Positions 42,900 to 54,238 of a stretch of DNA of 64,000 nucleotides are shown piece by piece. Position 1 is the first letter of the stretch. Every line of letters starts with the position of its first letter. Origin of the DNA: Amaranthus tricolor (lineage: Eukaryota; Streptophyta; Magnoliopsida; Caryophyllales; Amaranthaceae). The stretch spans positions 13,081,001 through 13,145,000 of the forward strand of contig NC_080059.1 in assembly GCF_026212465.1 (NCBI RefSeq), given 5' to 3'. The notes under the pieces were generated by a model that was not told the origin of the DNA, ran no database searches, and saw only the letters and a list, made by a program, of their open reading frames with translations. A program made the position numbers and the translations under genes.

Positions 42900-43905
42900 T
42901 TCTCTCTAGTCATTATCGCTTGAATTTTTAGAATCATCCCATATTGCTAGCATTACCTTTTTCTTTTTGTAATGTCTTTGGTCATTTGACTGTTTGTCCT
43001 TTGAACATGCCTTGATAAAAGTGATCTAGAGAGCCACACTAAAAATTTTGATTAGAATATTTACCTTTATTATTGCGTGATGAGGGTATTGAGTATCTCC
43101 TTCCTTAACATACCACACGCAATAAGAACAAATAGATCATTTTTATTATTCGAATCACATTCTTCATTATCTAAAGGGACTTCTTTCTAATTTGCTTTTA
43201 AGGCAATGTTCTTCATTGAGAAAGATGATTCTCTATCGTCATCATTCAGCGTGAGTTCATGTGTGATTAGCTTTGCAACTAAATCGTCTAGTGGTAATTT
43301 TGTGAGACACTGACCTTCCTCTATAGTAGTAGCAACTTTGGGATCCCATTTGGGTTTTGGTAAACTTAGGAGCTTCCAAACCTTCTCTTCGTTCGTCAAC
43401 TCTTATCTTAAAAAAGTAAAAAGATTAAAGATTATTTTGTGTAAATCTTGTGAACATTACTTTGATACTCATGTTAGTTCCCATTTTGAACAACTCTTAT
43501 TGCCTTTAATAAATGCTGATCTTAGTATTCTTGACTTGGTTTGTTCCTTTATTGGTGACCATGAGCTTATTCCAAATTTCTTTTGCACTTATGCAAAATT
43601 TTATTCTGTTGAATTCATCCAGGCTAACATCGCAATATAACAAATTATTAGCATTACAATTTTTGGCAACAAGCTATAAGTTAGTCTGAGAGAATCCGCT
43701 CTCAGCTTTGGGGACTTCAATATCTCCTTGAGTCTTCATAGGTATCTTGGGACCATTTTTGACAATTTAACAAAGCTCAATATCTTTGTCTACGATAGAT
43801 ATCAGCATTACACCACAATAATGAGAAAAGCTGTCTCCATTGAACATTGGAGGACGATTGGTGGATTGTCCTTCCAAAACCTACATCGTTAGGATTCATG
43901 GTGAC
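42900..43905 (-). pseudogene. Copia gag (UBN2-type) remnant
   Basis: Minus-strand translation gives NRPPMFNGDSFSHYCGVMLI, NGPKIPMKTQGDIEV, LVAKNCNANNLLYCDVSLDE, FCISAKEIWNKLMVTNKGTN, then EEKVWKLLSLPKPKWDPKVA and LTKLPLDDLVAKLITHELTL. This is the core of the Copia gag capsid region in its normal order. Several stops and frame changes make it a pseudogene. Confidence 0.88.
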
Positions 43906-44713
43906 ATATTTTTCTGTCTCATGACAAAGCTCAAATACCAATTAAAAGGATCGCTTTAGAAGAGAGTTGAATAGATTATAGTGGATTTTGGCAAATTATG
44001 TTTTAAGAGTCTTGACAATGCACTTAAAACTTTTTCGGCATTCTTTTTGAGATTTTTGTGTATGTCTTTAAGAAACTAATTAATGAATTAAGTTATTTCG
44101 AAAATAAAGACACATAAATTGGAATAAAACAAAGTAGGTAAGGAGTTTAATCCTCAAAAGAATGTACGTCTCCACCTTTGGGTTTCTCCAACCCTTAGAA
44201 TTTTTAATGCTTTACCCTTTTTATAACTCTTTTGTTACACTCTAGCTAAACACTCTAGTAGCACCTTCTGCCACTACTACATATGCACTCACCTAGTAAC
44301 TAAAAAGAGTAATTCAATCACTCAAATACTAATACGTCTACAATACTATACACCGTATAAATGTGGCCAGCTTACATGAACAGACTCTCAAACTCAGCAC
44401 TTTGTAAGATCTATGTTTCGCCTTATAATAAACCATTCTTAGATAAAATTCTATTATCAGAGTACAAGAAGACTAATAATAACTTACTTAAATCCCTTCT
44501 TAATTGAGTATAAAGCTTTTAAAGCGTTATTTTGTCAGGTTGGTGTCTTGTTCTCTGAAAATCAACTCTCTATTTATATACTTCACACTTCAATTGAATT
44601 TGAACTTCAACGCTCAAATCTTCCATCAACCATATTTTAAGGCTTCGGAACTCTTGAGCTTTAAGTTATCCGAGTCTTTAGGATGGTTGTGTTCCCTTAA
44701 AAGTCGCCTATAA

Positions 44714-45894
44714 TTTTCAACATAATTATCCGCCTAACTTTGTGGACGATCTGTACATTGATAATAATAGCTTGTTAATTTGGATAGATTTTCAGTTTTT
44801 AAGACTTAGGTCTAAAATTGCTGCTATTCCTTGATGCAACGAAAATCAGTAAAATACGACATCTATTTTACATTATGATCCTTAGTATCCGCCTTTAGAA
44901 TTCATTATTTTCGTCATTACTCATTGTTGTGGTTAACAAGTGGGTATATAATAATAATGCATTCACTTATTATCAAGTGGATTTTAGGTTCGTATATATA
45001 TTAAAAAAATCAATATCTTTTGGTACACCTAGATCATTCTCATTCTTCATGTTTTGTACCTTGCTCTGTACATTCATTATGTTGGTAAATCAAAGAAATA
45101 AGTCAATAAATTAAGAGACTAATTATATAATTAAGAGAATAATTGCGTAATTAAGTAAGTAATTAGAGAGAGTGAGTAGAGAGAGAATTAGAAAAGTATT
45201 TGGAGATGGTGTGGATGTGAATGTCAAATGCATCACATATATATAACATAGGCTCCAACGGCGAGTTTCGACGTAAGTGGAACCGGACAATTCCGATTCA
45301 CAGTTTCATTGAACTTACAGCCGATTCCTTGGTTTCACTAAACCGTTCGATTTGCTTCCCCCGGGTCGGTTTCGGTTCAAATCGTGTCAACAGTTTTGCG
45401 GTTGTGTTAGTTGAGATTTTGGAACCTTCATGGAACCATCACTACTACCACCTCACACTACAACTAACACCCTGACATTACACTTATTTACCAAATGCCA
45501 GTTCCTTGGATCTGCAACAATAGTATGTTATCCCTATCACACTAGTAAGTGTTGTGAATGTTTGCAGCCTTACCCTTGTAATATCAAAGATTTGTTCTAC
45601 TTCTAGTTGTGATTGTCATATCTGCATATAAAATATATTATTAGCGTTAATGTATTCAATTATTTGTAGCAGATACATTCTTTTATCTGCTCAAACAGGA
45701 CCTAAAGTAAATATCCACCGTTTTCTATTTCATCTAGTAAGTGCCAATCAAATCTTAGGTAGATTCTGAATAAATAAAATTTCTTCCACTCCTGTTCCGT
45801 TCAAGAAGGACTTAACCTGTGGGAGTGCTTATTGTCTTGTATGTGCTACGTCCTCTGCAGAAAACTGCCGTGACTTTGGGCTTTTCATTTCAAC
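44714..45894. other. Upstream flank of the KH-domain gene
   Basis: No gene is seen. The stretch 45250-45480 is relatively GC-rich (CCCCCGGGTCGGTTTCGGTTC). CTCTGCAG at 45856-45863 could be the acceptor of a 5'-UTR intron ending about 30 bases before the KH start codon, with a possible donor AGTAAGTG at about 45544. That is speculative. TAATTAAG repeats near 45120-45160 are low-complexity sequence. Confidence 0.45.
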
Positions 45895-48800
45895 ATGTCC
45901 CATTCTTTGACACCTGCTAAAAGACAACACAATCACAGCAATGAGGACTCAAATGGGAAAAAGTTTCATAAGTCATCAAATACTAAGTCTGCAAAACAGC
46001 CCAGGAAAACCTCATCGGGTGGTGATGTTTTCCGCGTGCTCTGCCCATCTTCTAAGGTTGAAAATGTGCTTGGAAAGGGGAGCGATATCATATCACAGAT
46101 ACGCCAGGAAACTGGTGCGAAGGTCAGAATTGATGACCCTACACCTGGATGTGATGAAAGGGTAATCTTTGTTATGGGTTCTGACAAGGAAGCCGAGAGC
46201 AACAATCAATATACCAAGAATGATAGTGACGAGCCTAAGTCGGTTAAAGAGCAAGGTGATGCTGAACATCACAACATAAATGAGGTTAATAAAGAAACTC
46301 CAACTGCTGAAAATGAACTGTCAAAGAAAGGAAATTTATCTATACAGGAGGCTTTGTTACTTGTGTTTGCAAAATTTTTTATAGGGGAGAAGGAGACCGA
46401 AGACAACAATGAAGAAAGCAATGGTTCTGCTACAGTTACTCTTCGGTTACTAGTGCTTTCTAGTCAAGTAGGATGCCTTTTGGGGAGGGGTGGCTCTATC
46501 ATCAAGCAAATGTGCGCTGAAAGCGGTGCTCAAATTCGTGTTCTTCCCAGGGACAAAATTCCTCAATGTGCATCTTCTGCTGATGAAGTTGTTCAGGTGA
46601 TTTATGATCTTATGAATTATGAGATTGTGCAACTTTTTAGGTGTTGTTTATCTGTTCATAGGTTCAATATTTATTTAATTAGTTGTCAATCACATGTCAA
46701 CATCTTTATTTTAGTTTCCTATGCCTCCATGTTTCATTGCTGATATCATATGCTTTCATACTGAGCGTACTTGCAATGTTCGAATAGGAACCTTTTGCTA
46801 ATTTCAGTTTTGGAAAATTGAAGTAACCAAATTTCCCAGTGATACCTTCAATATTGTGAATTTATGCTGATACTTCATAAAGATTTATAAAAGCGTAATT
46901 TCGAGCATAATTCAGTAGAAGCAGTTAAAATACAATATAACTAAGATTTATTGCTTGAGTGAGGAGGTTTTAGTTGCTCTAGATAATTGCGCTTCACCGT
47001 GAATTTATGAGTTTTCGTCAAGTCATGCTCAGGACTTGGCTATAGAAACATGAATGCCATAAATATATCACTAGTTGGAAGGGACACTGCCATAGAAACA
47101 TGAAGTTCATAAGTATATTACTATTTTGTAGTGAAACTGATGTAATGAATGGTTGGAGCTGAGGGCTCTGCTCTTTGCCTATCTTTAAGTGATGCTATTA
47201 AAACAATTTTGATTTATGCATATTGTGGCTGGAAATCATATTAGTTTGGCTTATGTTGATACTTATTGCTGATAAAATTACTTTGCCTACTATGGCGAAA
47301 TCTACTTGCAGATAACTGGATTAACTGATGCTGTAAAGAAAGCAATCAAATCTGTTTCAGATCAGATTATGAATGCAACTCATGATCATGATTCATCTCC
47401 TTCTAATCCTTTAAGAGGCACATCTCATTCACATAACAGTGATGTTTCAAGGCCTGAATCCTATCCCCTTCGATCTCTGCCTATGCATGGTCCATCATTT
47501 GGTGGTGGATTTCGTGACGATGCTGATTTTCATCCAAATGGTCCCCCATTGTTTCCCAAGTTCCATGAAAACTTTGTGCCCAGAAGAATGGATGTTCCTG
47601 AGATTTTAACCTTTCGATTACTTTGCCCTGATGAGAGGGTTGGAGGAGTAATTGGAAAGGGGGGAGCGATTATTAGGACTCTTCAACATGAAACAGGATG
47701 TGACATTAAAGTTCTTGAAAGCAACTCAGATGGAGAAGAACGCATGATAATCATATCTGGTCCAGCGGTATTATTTTTGCATCAGTTGGCTGTTCCTTGT
47801 TACAACATTATTGTTGGTGCTTGTGATTGTATATTTCTGTATGAGGAGACTTATATTTGTTGCCTAATTTGTGCAGCACCCAGATGATAGGATCTCTGCT
47901 GTACAGGATGCAGTTCTCCGTGTGCAAAATCGCATAGCAAAAGCTATACCTGATAGCAAGGAGAAGGGTGTCACATCCAAGATTCTTGTTTCTTCCAATC
48001 AAATTGGCTGCCTTCTTGGTAAAGGTGGCTCTATCATTGCTGAGATGCGCAAGTTTACTGGTGCTTATATTCGTATCATGGGGAAAGATCAGACCCCTAA
48101 GAGCGCATCTGAAAATGAAGTAGTTCAGGTTTTTATTTCCAGTATATTATTTTTATGTTTATATGAGTGCTGTTGCTTGAACTCTTTTCTGAAAATATTT
48201 GGATTGATATACCTAAGTTTTGGTAAAAGTATTTTATATAAGGTATAGTTAAATCTTACTCCCTCCTATTCTAATCAGATGTCTCATTTTCTCATTTGGC
48301 AAATTCACATCAAATATACTATTTCCTTATTTACACAATTGCCATCAAAATTATCACTTTTTCCCTTACTCACCCCTCCCATGTGGTCCCCCTCCCCTTT
48401 TTCTTAAAATTGGTGCATTATCAAATGGGACATTTGATTCGAATAGGAGAAAGTAATATTTTACCTTGACAATCATCTGTAAATTGACAGTTCTATTAGT
48501 TTCAAGGGCATACACTTTATATCATATACTATTTTTGTACAATTAATCAAGCTTGCATAATGACATTGTGCTGAATGTGATTATGGTTGCTTTCTTGCGG
48601 TGCTTGACTAGATAAATGGAGAGCTGGAGGTAGTTCAAGAAGCACTTTTGCAGATAACCACTAGACTACAGCATCATTTCTTTCGCGATGCATTTCCTTC
48701 CATCAATCATCCTTCAAATCTTGCATTCACAGATCGAGCTCCCCCTCTCCCTTCATTCATGGGAAGAGGAGAAGTATCTCCTCCTGGAATGTTTCCTAAA

Positions 48801-51419
48801 TTTAGAAACTTTGATTCTATTGGGGGTCCTCCTTTACATGGAGGTTTTCATCCTCATGATGAACATCCTCCTTTTCTACACGACATCCACAGGAAAGGAA
48901 TGCCAAATCCGTCAGAAAGACCCTGGCATCCTGAGGTACTGATCTGTGCTTCTTCTCCTTATCTTCTTTTTATGGCCATTTGCATGAAATCAAATGTTTA
49001 TTTAAGTATTAGTAATAATATGAACCATATTGGCATGATTGTTCTCTTGTTGCCGTTGTGGAATTTGGTTATTGACCTCTGTCAGCAATTGCTTTATAGG
49101 ATTTACTTGAAGGTGGTCCTATGGGCCGGTATGGTGGACCCCCACAGAGACGGATGGCTGGATTTGGAGGGTATTTTCTATACTAATTATAAATGGTCGT
49201 TTTGTTTTCTGAGTCTTTAATTGGTTTGCTAAGTTTTTGCTTTGTCTATCTCTTATTATCTCAAGGGCAAGCCAGCAAGCCGTAATCACCAATTCAACTG
49301 TGGAAGTTGTAGTTCCCAGTTCTCTTGTACCTTCGATATATGGAGAGGATGGTGGATGCTTGAGACAAATCCGACAGGTATTTTTATTATCATGATACAA
49401 TTCCTTGTGTTGGTTTAAAGGAAAGTGTATTACTTTCAGTTGAATCAATGTAGAAATTGTACGTTTTATTGGATCTTAGATACCATTGTGGACTATGCAT
49501 GGAAATTTAGTAAAATTTAGTAAAGTTTTATTATTGTCTTTTAATACGTATATATTTTTAGAGGTACACGTGTGGTTTGCATGAAGATACAGGATGAAAA
49601 ATGGTCAAAGTTTCTATCTTCTATTCTTAATCTTTTCTTTTCTTTTCTGTTATAGTGTATTGCTGCTGTGTTCTGTTCATCTCTGGTCCAGATCCATAAA
49701 CTTGACACAGCACTGGCCTATGCCACCCCTAGCCACCATATAAATTATACATGTACCAAGATATGAAACCCACTGCCCCACTCAAAAAGAAAAAAGAAAA
49801 AACCAGCACCATCACCACAACCTCACATCCGGCCAGCCCAATTTATATCTAAAACCCCATCAGCTCTTAATGACACACCCAGGAGAGAATAAGAGTATCT
49901 CACTATTACAGATGAAAGTGAATCTACAAACCTAAAACATTTTTTTGAAGGGGGTGGGACAGAATAACCTTAAATTTCAAGTAATGCTAGGACTGATGGG
50001 AAAAATGTTAGAAGGGTACAAAAACTCACGTGTTTGTCAAATTTGAATGTCACGGATTTATGGTTGCAGATTTGGAATTCTGATCAAAATTTACCTCTGA
50101 AGATGCTAGTTTCTTGCCTTTTTATCGTGAGACTGATGAGTCTAGAGAAGAAGACGGTGGTTTTCATAAATGGTCATGGTGAATGGTAGTGATGATTGAT
50201 GCATTTTGATGGTGGTTGTGATGGTGCAATTTTGCGATAGTATGGGAACTTTTGAAGGAAGTAGTCCGGTAGTCATGGTGGAGTATGCTAGAGAATGTTG
50301 AGTGAAACTTTTGTTTCCCTTTCATGCAATGTTGAAACCAAATGTATGCTAGGTAATGTCGGTCCATTATTAATGGAACCAAACAAATTTCAGGGCTGAC
50401 TGATTCCTTTCCCCTTCTTTTTCTTTCTTGATTTCTTGCCAAAATTGAACGAAAGAGCCCTTTTGTAGGAGCTTAGGGGGTTCAAATATAGAGCAAGAGG
50501 CATATGAGCTATAATTATCAACTAAAACTCCTTGTATAATATTACATGTTGATGTTGGTCAATAGCTCATTAGTTCTGGCTTCCTTTTAGGTTTTTGACT
50601 GCAACTAGGAACTTGACTGGAAAACCTTTCTGGTGATCTCTTTTGTTTCTGTTATGAATTTGCATTTCTGATTCTTTGTGGTTTCTGATATATCCTTCAT
50701 ACAATTTCTTTCTGCTGAACTTACTGTTTTTGTCAACGATGGTTGAAATCCATCAAGTACCCCCCATATGGAGTGAAATGTATATTGTGAGGCCTAGAAG
50801 TATTGGAAAATGGTGGGATCATTTTATGCGGTGAGAAACAATCTTATCATTTTAGGAGAGTTAAAAAGGGATATTTTGTAGGCACCAAGATGTTTTCTCA
50901 ATTCAGCATTAATCCTCACTTAACAAAAGCATCTGCGTTCGTCATGCTTCCCATCATTTCTAACGACTTCCCTGCGCGGACTGATGAGGTTAGACCATCT
51001 GCCTGTTGAGTTATCAGTCTCTGACTTTATACTCTCCAAATGTCCCACATCTGTTCACTCTCTTTCACAGCTCTTGTATTCAGCTCAGTGGCACTCAATT
51101 TTGATGTAACAAAGTTGGACCGGAGATTGTAAATTCTTATATCTTAGTATCATCAATGCAGCTAGTCTAATATTGCTTTACTTGCTTGTTTGCACTTCTT
51201 ATCTCTTAGTTTACTATGATATTTGTTACGAAAATAGGACTGAAAAACAAGTTATGACTGGCTTTTGTGCAGATTTCTGATGCAAAGATTACCATCACAG
51301 ATCCAAAACCCGGGACACCTGAAACTCTCATCATCATATCCGGTACTCCTGAACAGACACATGCTGCTCAAAGTCTCATTCAAGCGTTTGTTATGCTTGA
51401 GAATGAGTCTCAACATTGA
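45895..51419 (+). CDS. Five-KH-domain RNA-binding protein (HEN4/RCF3-like)
   Basis: Proteins of this plant family bind RNA in the nucleus and act in pre-mRNA processing. Seven exons join in frame to 687 aa: 45895-46596, 47312-47767, 47877-48128, 48612-48935, 49100-49170, 49266-49377 and 51273-51419, all GT-AG. Five KH domains can be read. KH1 (about 46-96) has FRVLCPSSKVENVLGKGSDI, with loop GKGS. KH2 (from about 182) has LLVLSSQVGCLLGRGGSIIK. KH3 (about 333-405) has RLLCPDERVGGVIGKGGAII. KH4 (about 420-490) has ILVSSNQIGCLLGKGGSIIA. KH5 (about 612-680) has EVVVPSSLVPSIYGEDGGCL. The KH5 loop GEDG lacks the usual basic residue, so it may not bind RNA directly. The N-terminus is basic, and an acidic linker separates KH1 from KH2. 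A Pro/His/Gly-rich linker precedes KH5. The exact orthologue cannot be told by eye. Confidence 0.95.
48259..48453. mobile_element. Stowaway-like MITE in KH-gene intron 3
   Basis: Termini CTCCCTCCTATTCTAATCAG and the right arm, which reads CTTTCTCCTATTCGAATCAA on the other strand, are inverted repeats; both arms continue to ATGTC(T/C)CATTT. TA flanks both ends. Length 195 bp. Confidence 0.88.
49378..51272. other. Long last intron of the KH-domain gene
   Basis: An intron of about 1.9 kb separates the two halves of the KH5 coding region. Minus-strand frame 50164-50442 and plus-strand frame 50803-51009 have no recognisable features. No mobile element was identified in it. Confidence 0.6.
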
Positions 51420-52060
51420 AAAGCTTCGGGGATGATTTTTTCGGATGGTCGGATTAGTAGTCATTTTTTTGTTGTCTGCAAAATTTAACTTGAGATCCCT
51501 TGTACTGCCAGCAAATTTATGAAATTAATCTAGTGTTTTTTAGTCTATCAGATTCAGGTCTCGTCTTCAACGATGTTAGAACTGTCAATCTGTCATATCC
51601 ATGGAAGTGCTCAACTAGAAAATCGATTTTAATTGAAGCATGTATTGTAATATTAAGGAAAGTAAAGCAAATTTAGAAGAATTGTTGCGTACTGTCACTC
51701 CATTGTTACTCAAGTTTATTTCGGAAAAAAATGGATTTCTTGGATGCACGAAGTCGAGCTATGGTTGCACTCACTGCTGAACTGAAATGGTTATTGTTTA
51801 TCTACAAGTGAAACTATATTTTGATTGTCTAACTGCTTTCCACATTGCCGATGATCATGTTTTTCATGAGCGCATGTAATATATGTGATATCATTGGCGA
51901 TGGTACACTTGTTCCTTCTCGTGTGTACATTCGTAAACAGCGTGCGTATATCTTCATAAAGGCTTTCACAGCACAATAATTTCTGAATCTTCTTGAAAAG
52001 TAAGACGTTTGACCTTTATGCACCAACTTAAGGTGTGTTAAGTCCATTAGGGTTGGATTT
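51420..52060. other. 3' flank of the KH-domain gene
   Basis: Probable 3' UTR and terminator region of the KH gene (TTGTAATATTAAGG near 51645 may be near the poly-A site). No other gene is supported. Confidence 0.5.
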
Positions 52061-53347
52061 GTACATAACTTTTAAAGTGAAAATTTGAAATGAATAATTA
52101 AAAAAATATAAAAAAGTCAAAAAAAAAAAAGAAAAGTTTCAAAATATTTTTCTATAGGCATTTTTCACTCAAAGTTGTGATTTGGTAGTGTTCATTGTTA
52201 GTAATATTGAATAAAGAAGATTGATGAAAAAAAATTCAAACTTTTTCTTTGTTAGTAACTAATAGTGAACAAAAATTTTACTTTAAGTTAAATTTTTATT
52301 TAATTTTAGTAACAGCAAATAAAAAAAATAAAATCAAAATATTAAATATCACTTGTTTGCTGTTATAAACAACAAACAAACAAGTGATATCCTTCATATT
52401 TTTTACCGCTTTGTCTTCTTTCATTTCCAACATTCCATTTTCTCTCTCTTCTTTGGAAATGGAAGACTCAAAAGAAGCCTCCCAAGTTTCAATCAATTCA
52501 TGAGAACTTCTGTATTCTTGTTTGGTAGTAAGCAACTTATTTTCTTCAATTCATTTTCTTCTTGCTTGGGAGATGAAAAATTCATTTATCTTCTCTTCAT
52601 ATAAAACCAAAACCTAATTTTATTTACGACATTCAATCTTTGTTCCCAAATTTTTTTCTTTTGACACTGACTCAAAAATCAACTCAAATTTCGTCATCAA
52701 TGTGGTGGGTATAATCTAATCGAGCTTCTCATTCATGGTGGGAACGATTTTTGGTATTTTTGTTGCCTATAAGTACAACTTCCCCAACATTAGGAAGCTG
52801 GTTGATTCGGATATGGCCATGTTCAAGCACTTTGAATAAACTTTTCTCAAGCCATAGGCCTGGTGATGAATCGAAGATTAGTTTGTATCTAAGGTTTCGT
52901 TTTGGATTTTTTTTATGAATTTAATTCTTCATATTGTTACCAGAAAATGATTGTAGAATTTTAGGGCTTTCATTTTTATTGTTATTGGAAAGTAATTGTA
53001 AATTTTCATTTTTATGGTGGGAACTATTTGCATTGAATTTTTATTTGAATTGGCTGTCATCGTGCTGCTCTCTTGCTCCCTCATACTTGATGTGGAATTT
53101 GAAAAGTGAAAGAAAGACAAAATGGGCAAAAATTATTGTATCACTTGTTTGTAAGCGAAGAATTGATATTTAATATTTTGACTATGTGTTATTTGTTCGC
53201 CGTTACTGTCTTGTCTTTGTTCCCAATTTTCTTTGTTCGGGTGAAAAGTGCTTATATCTAGAAATATTTTGAAACTTTTCTTCTTTTTTTTGACTTATTT
53301 ATATTATTTTTCTTATTTATTTCAAATTTTCTTTTAAAGTTTTGTCC
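52061..53347. mobile_element. Long-TIR element, Pack-MULE-like candidate
   Basis: The left arm contains AAATTTGAAATGAATAA, AAGTCAAAAAAAAAAA and GAAAAGTTTCAAAATATTT. The right arm contains the reverse complements in mirrored order (AAATATTTTGAAACTTTTC, TTTTTTTGACTTATTT, TTATTTCAAATTTTC). Similarity extends about 110 bases in from each end, with further short pairing such as TCACTTGTTT near 52350 and 53145. The total is 1.29 kb. No transposase and no clear target duplication were found. The interior contains a short host-like reading frame (52735-52839). Confidence 0.72.
52735..52839 (+). CDS. 34-aa host-like ORF captured in the long-TIR element
   Basis: ATG to TAA encodes MVGTIFGIFVAYKYNFPNI followed by RKLVDSDMAMFKHFE. 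The pattern is a short membrane segment with glycines, then an aromatic/Asn-Phe/Val-Pro-Asn-Ile-x-Lys-Leu turn, then a helix ending in a basic-His-x-Glu motif. From memory it resembles small plant transmembrane proteins of unknown function. The usual upstream residues and C-terminal Arg/Lys tail are missing, so it is probably a gene fragment. Whether it is expressed is unknown. Confidence 0.4.
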   Translation: MVGTIFGIFVAYKYNFPNIRKLVDSDMAMFKHFE

Positions 53348-54238
53348 GGAGACTATTAAAGTTATCACCTCAAGAAAAAAAAAGTATTAAGGTTATAGAT
53401 TACACTTGGATATATAATTGATAGATAGCAACAAACCTTATTAAAAAAGCCTACTAGATGAGAACTACTTACAAAGAATAACTTTGAGACGAATTCTTTG
53501 TTTTTTCTTATACATAAAAATAAGTAGAACAATAGTAGTTCTATTCAAGTGTAACATATAATTTTAACCAGAGATTGTATTCTAAATATCGCCATAAGAA
53601 ATGTAACATATAACAAAATTGTATTTTTACTATAATGTCATTGAAAGTACGCAACTTTTCTAATATTAAAGAGATTGTTTATGATTGACTTTTGACGACA
53701 AATCAACTCGACTTCGAAACAATAACCCATCCAAATCCTAACTAGAACCCAAACCCATGTATCCAGAATGTTAAATCAAATCACCTTATTCAGCCACAAC
53801 TAGCAAGCAACAGAGCATCCCTAGTGTGCAGCATCATGAATCTGGCAAGACAAGTTCAGCCATCTGTGGACTGTGAAGGGTCGGTTCGAGTAATTTCCGG
53901 TTCCACTCGCAACTCCATTCGAGCTCTTGCTATAAAGGTTTTCCTCTATCCAAGGGATATGGAACAAATTTCTCTCAACCATACACATCAAACTGATCTA
54001 AATTTTGACCTCAAAGCCATAGATATAGGGTGAATCATTCCCTTGCAATCAGCAGAGAAATTGTTTCTGATTGAAATTTTTTGGTTTAAACCTCAAATCT
54101 TATCACACTTTTGCCACAATAATTTGGACCTTGAATTTAATGCTAGATTTATCAAAATAACCTCAGTCTTCAACATAATCCTAATGCTGGCAACCTGACA
54201 GCCATTCCAATCCCTAGATTTATCAATGAACTTCAAAG
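53348..54238. other. 3' flank of the PPR gene
   Basis: Non-coding as far as can be seen. A relatively GC-rich stretch at 53700-54010 contains open frame 53824-54033 with no recognisable domain, probably the 3' UTR or flank of the minus-strand PPR gene. Confidence 0.5.

Larger units (their letters stand above)
40390..44713 (-). mobile_element. Degenerate Copia retrotransposon, internally deleted
   Basis: Direct repeats at 40440-40665 and 44490-44710 share GTCAGGTTGGTGTCTTGTTC, ACTTCAATTGAATTT and ACCATATTTTAAGGCTTC, and are read as LTR parts. On the minus strand the order is LTR, primer-binding site, gag, protease, polypurine tract, LTR. The primer-binding site reads TGGTATTTGAGCT on the minus strand at about 43929-43940. 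The polypurine tract is GGGAGAGAA at about 40992-41000. The left LTR seems to run to 40991 and the right one begins near 43942, with each outer part diverged or lost. Integrase, reverse transcriptase and RNase H are absent, so it was non-autonomous. Confidence 0.8.

Noticed and set aside
50164..51009. Open frames in the long KH-gene intron
   Set aside because: No domain; the flanking exons join in frame across the intron.
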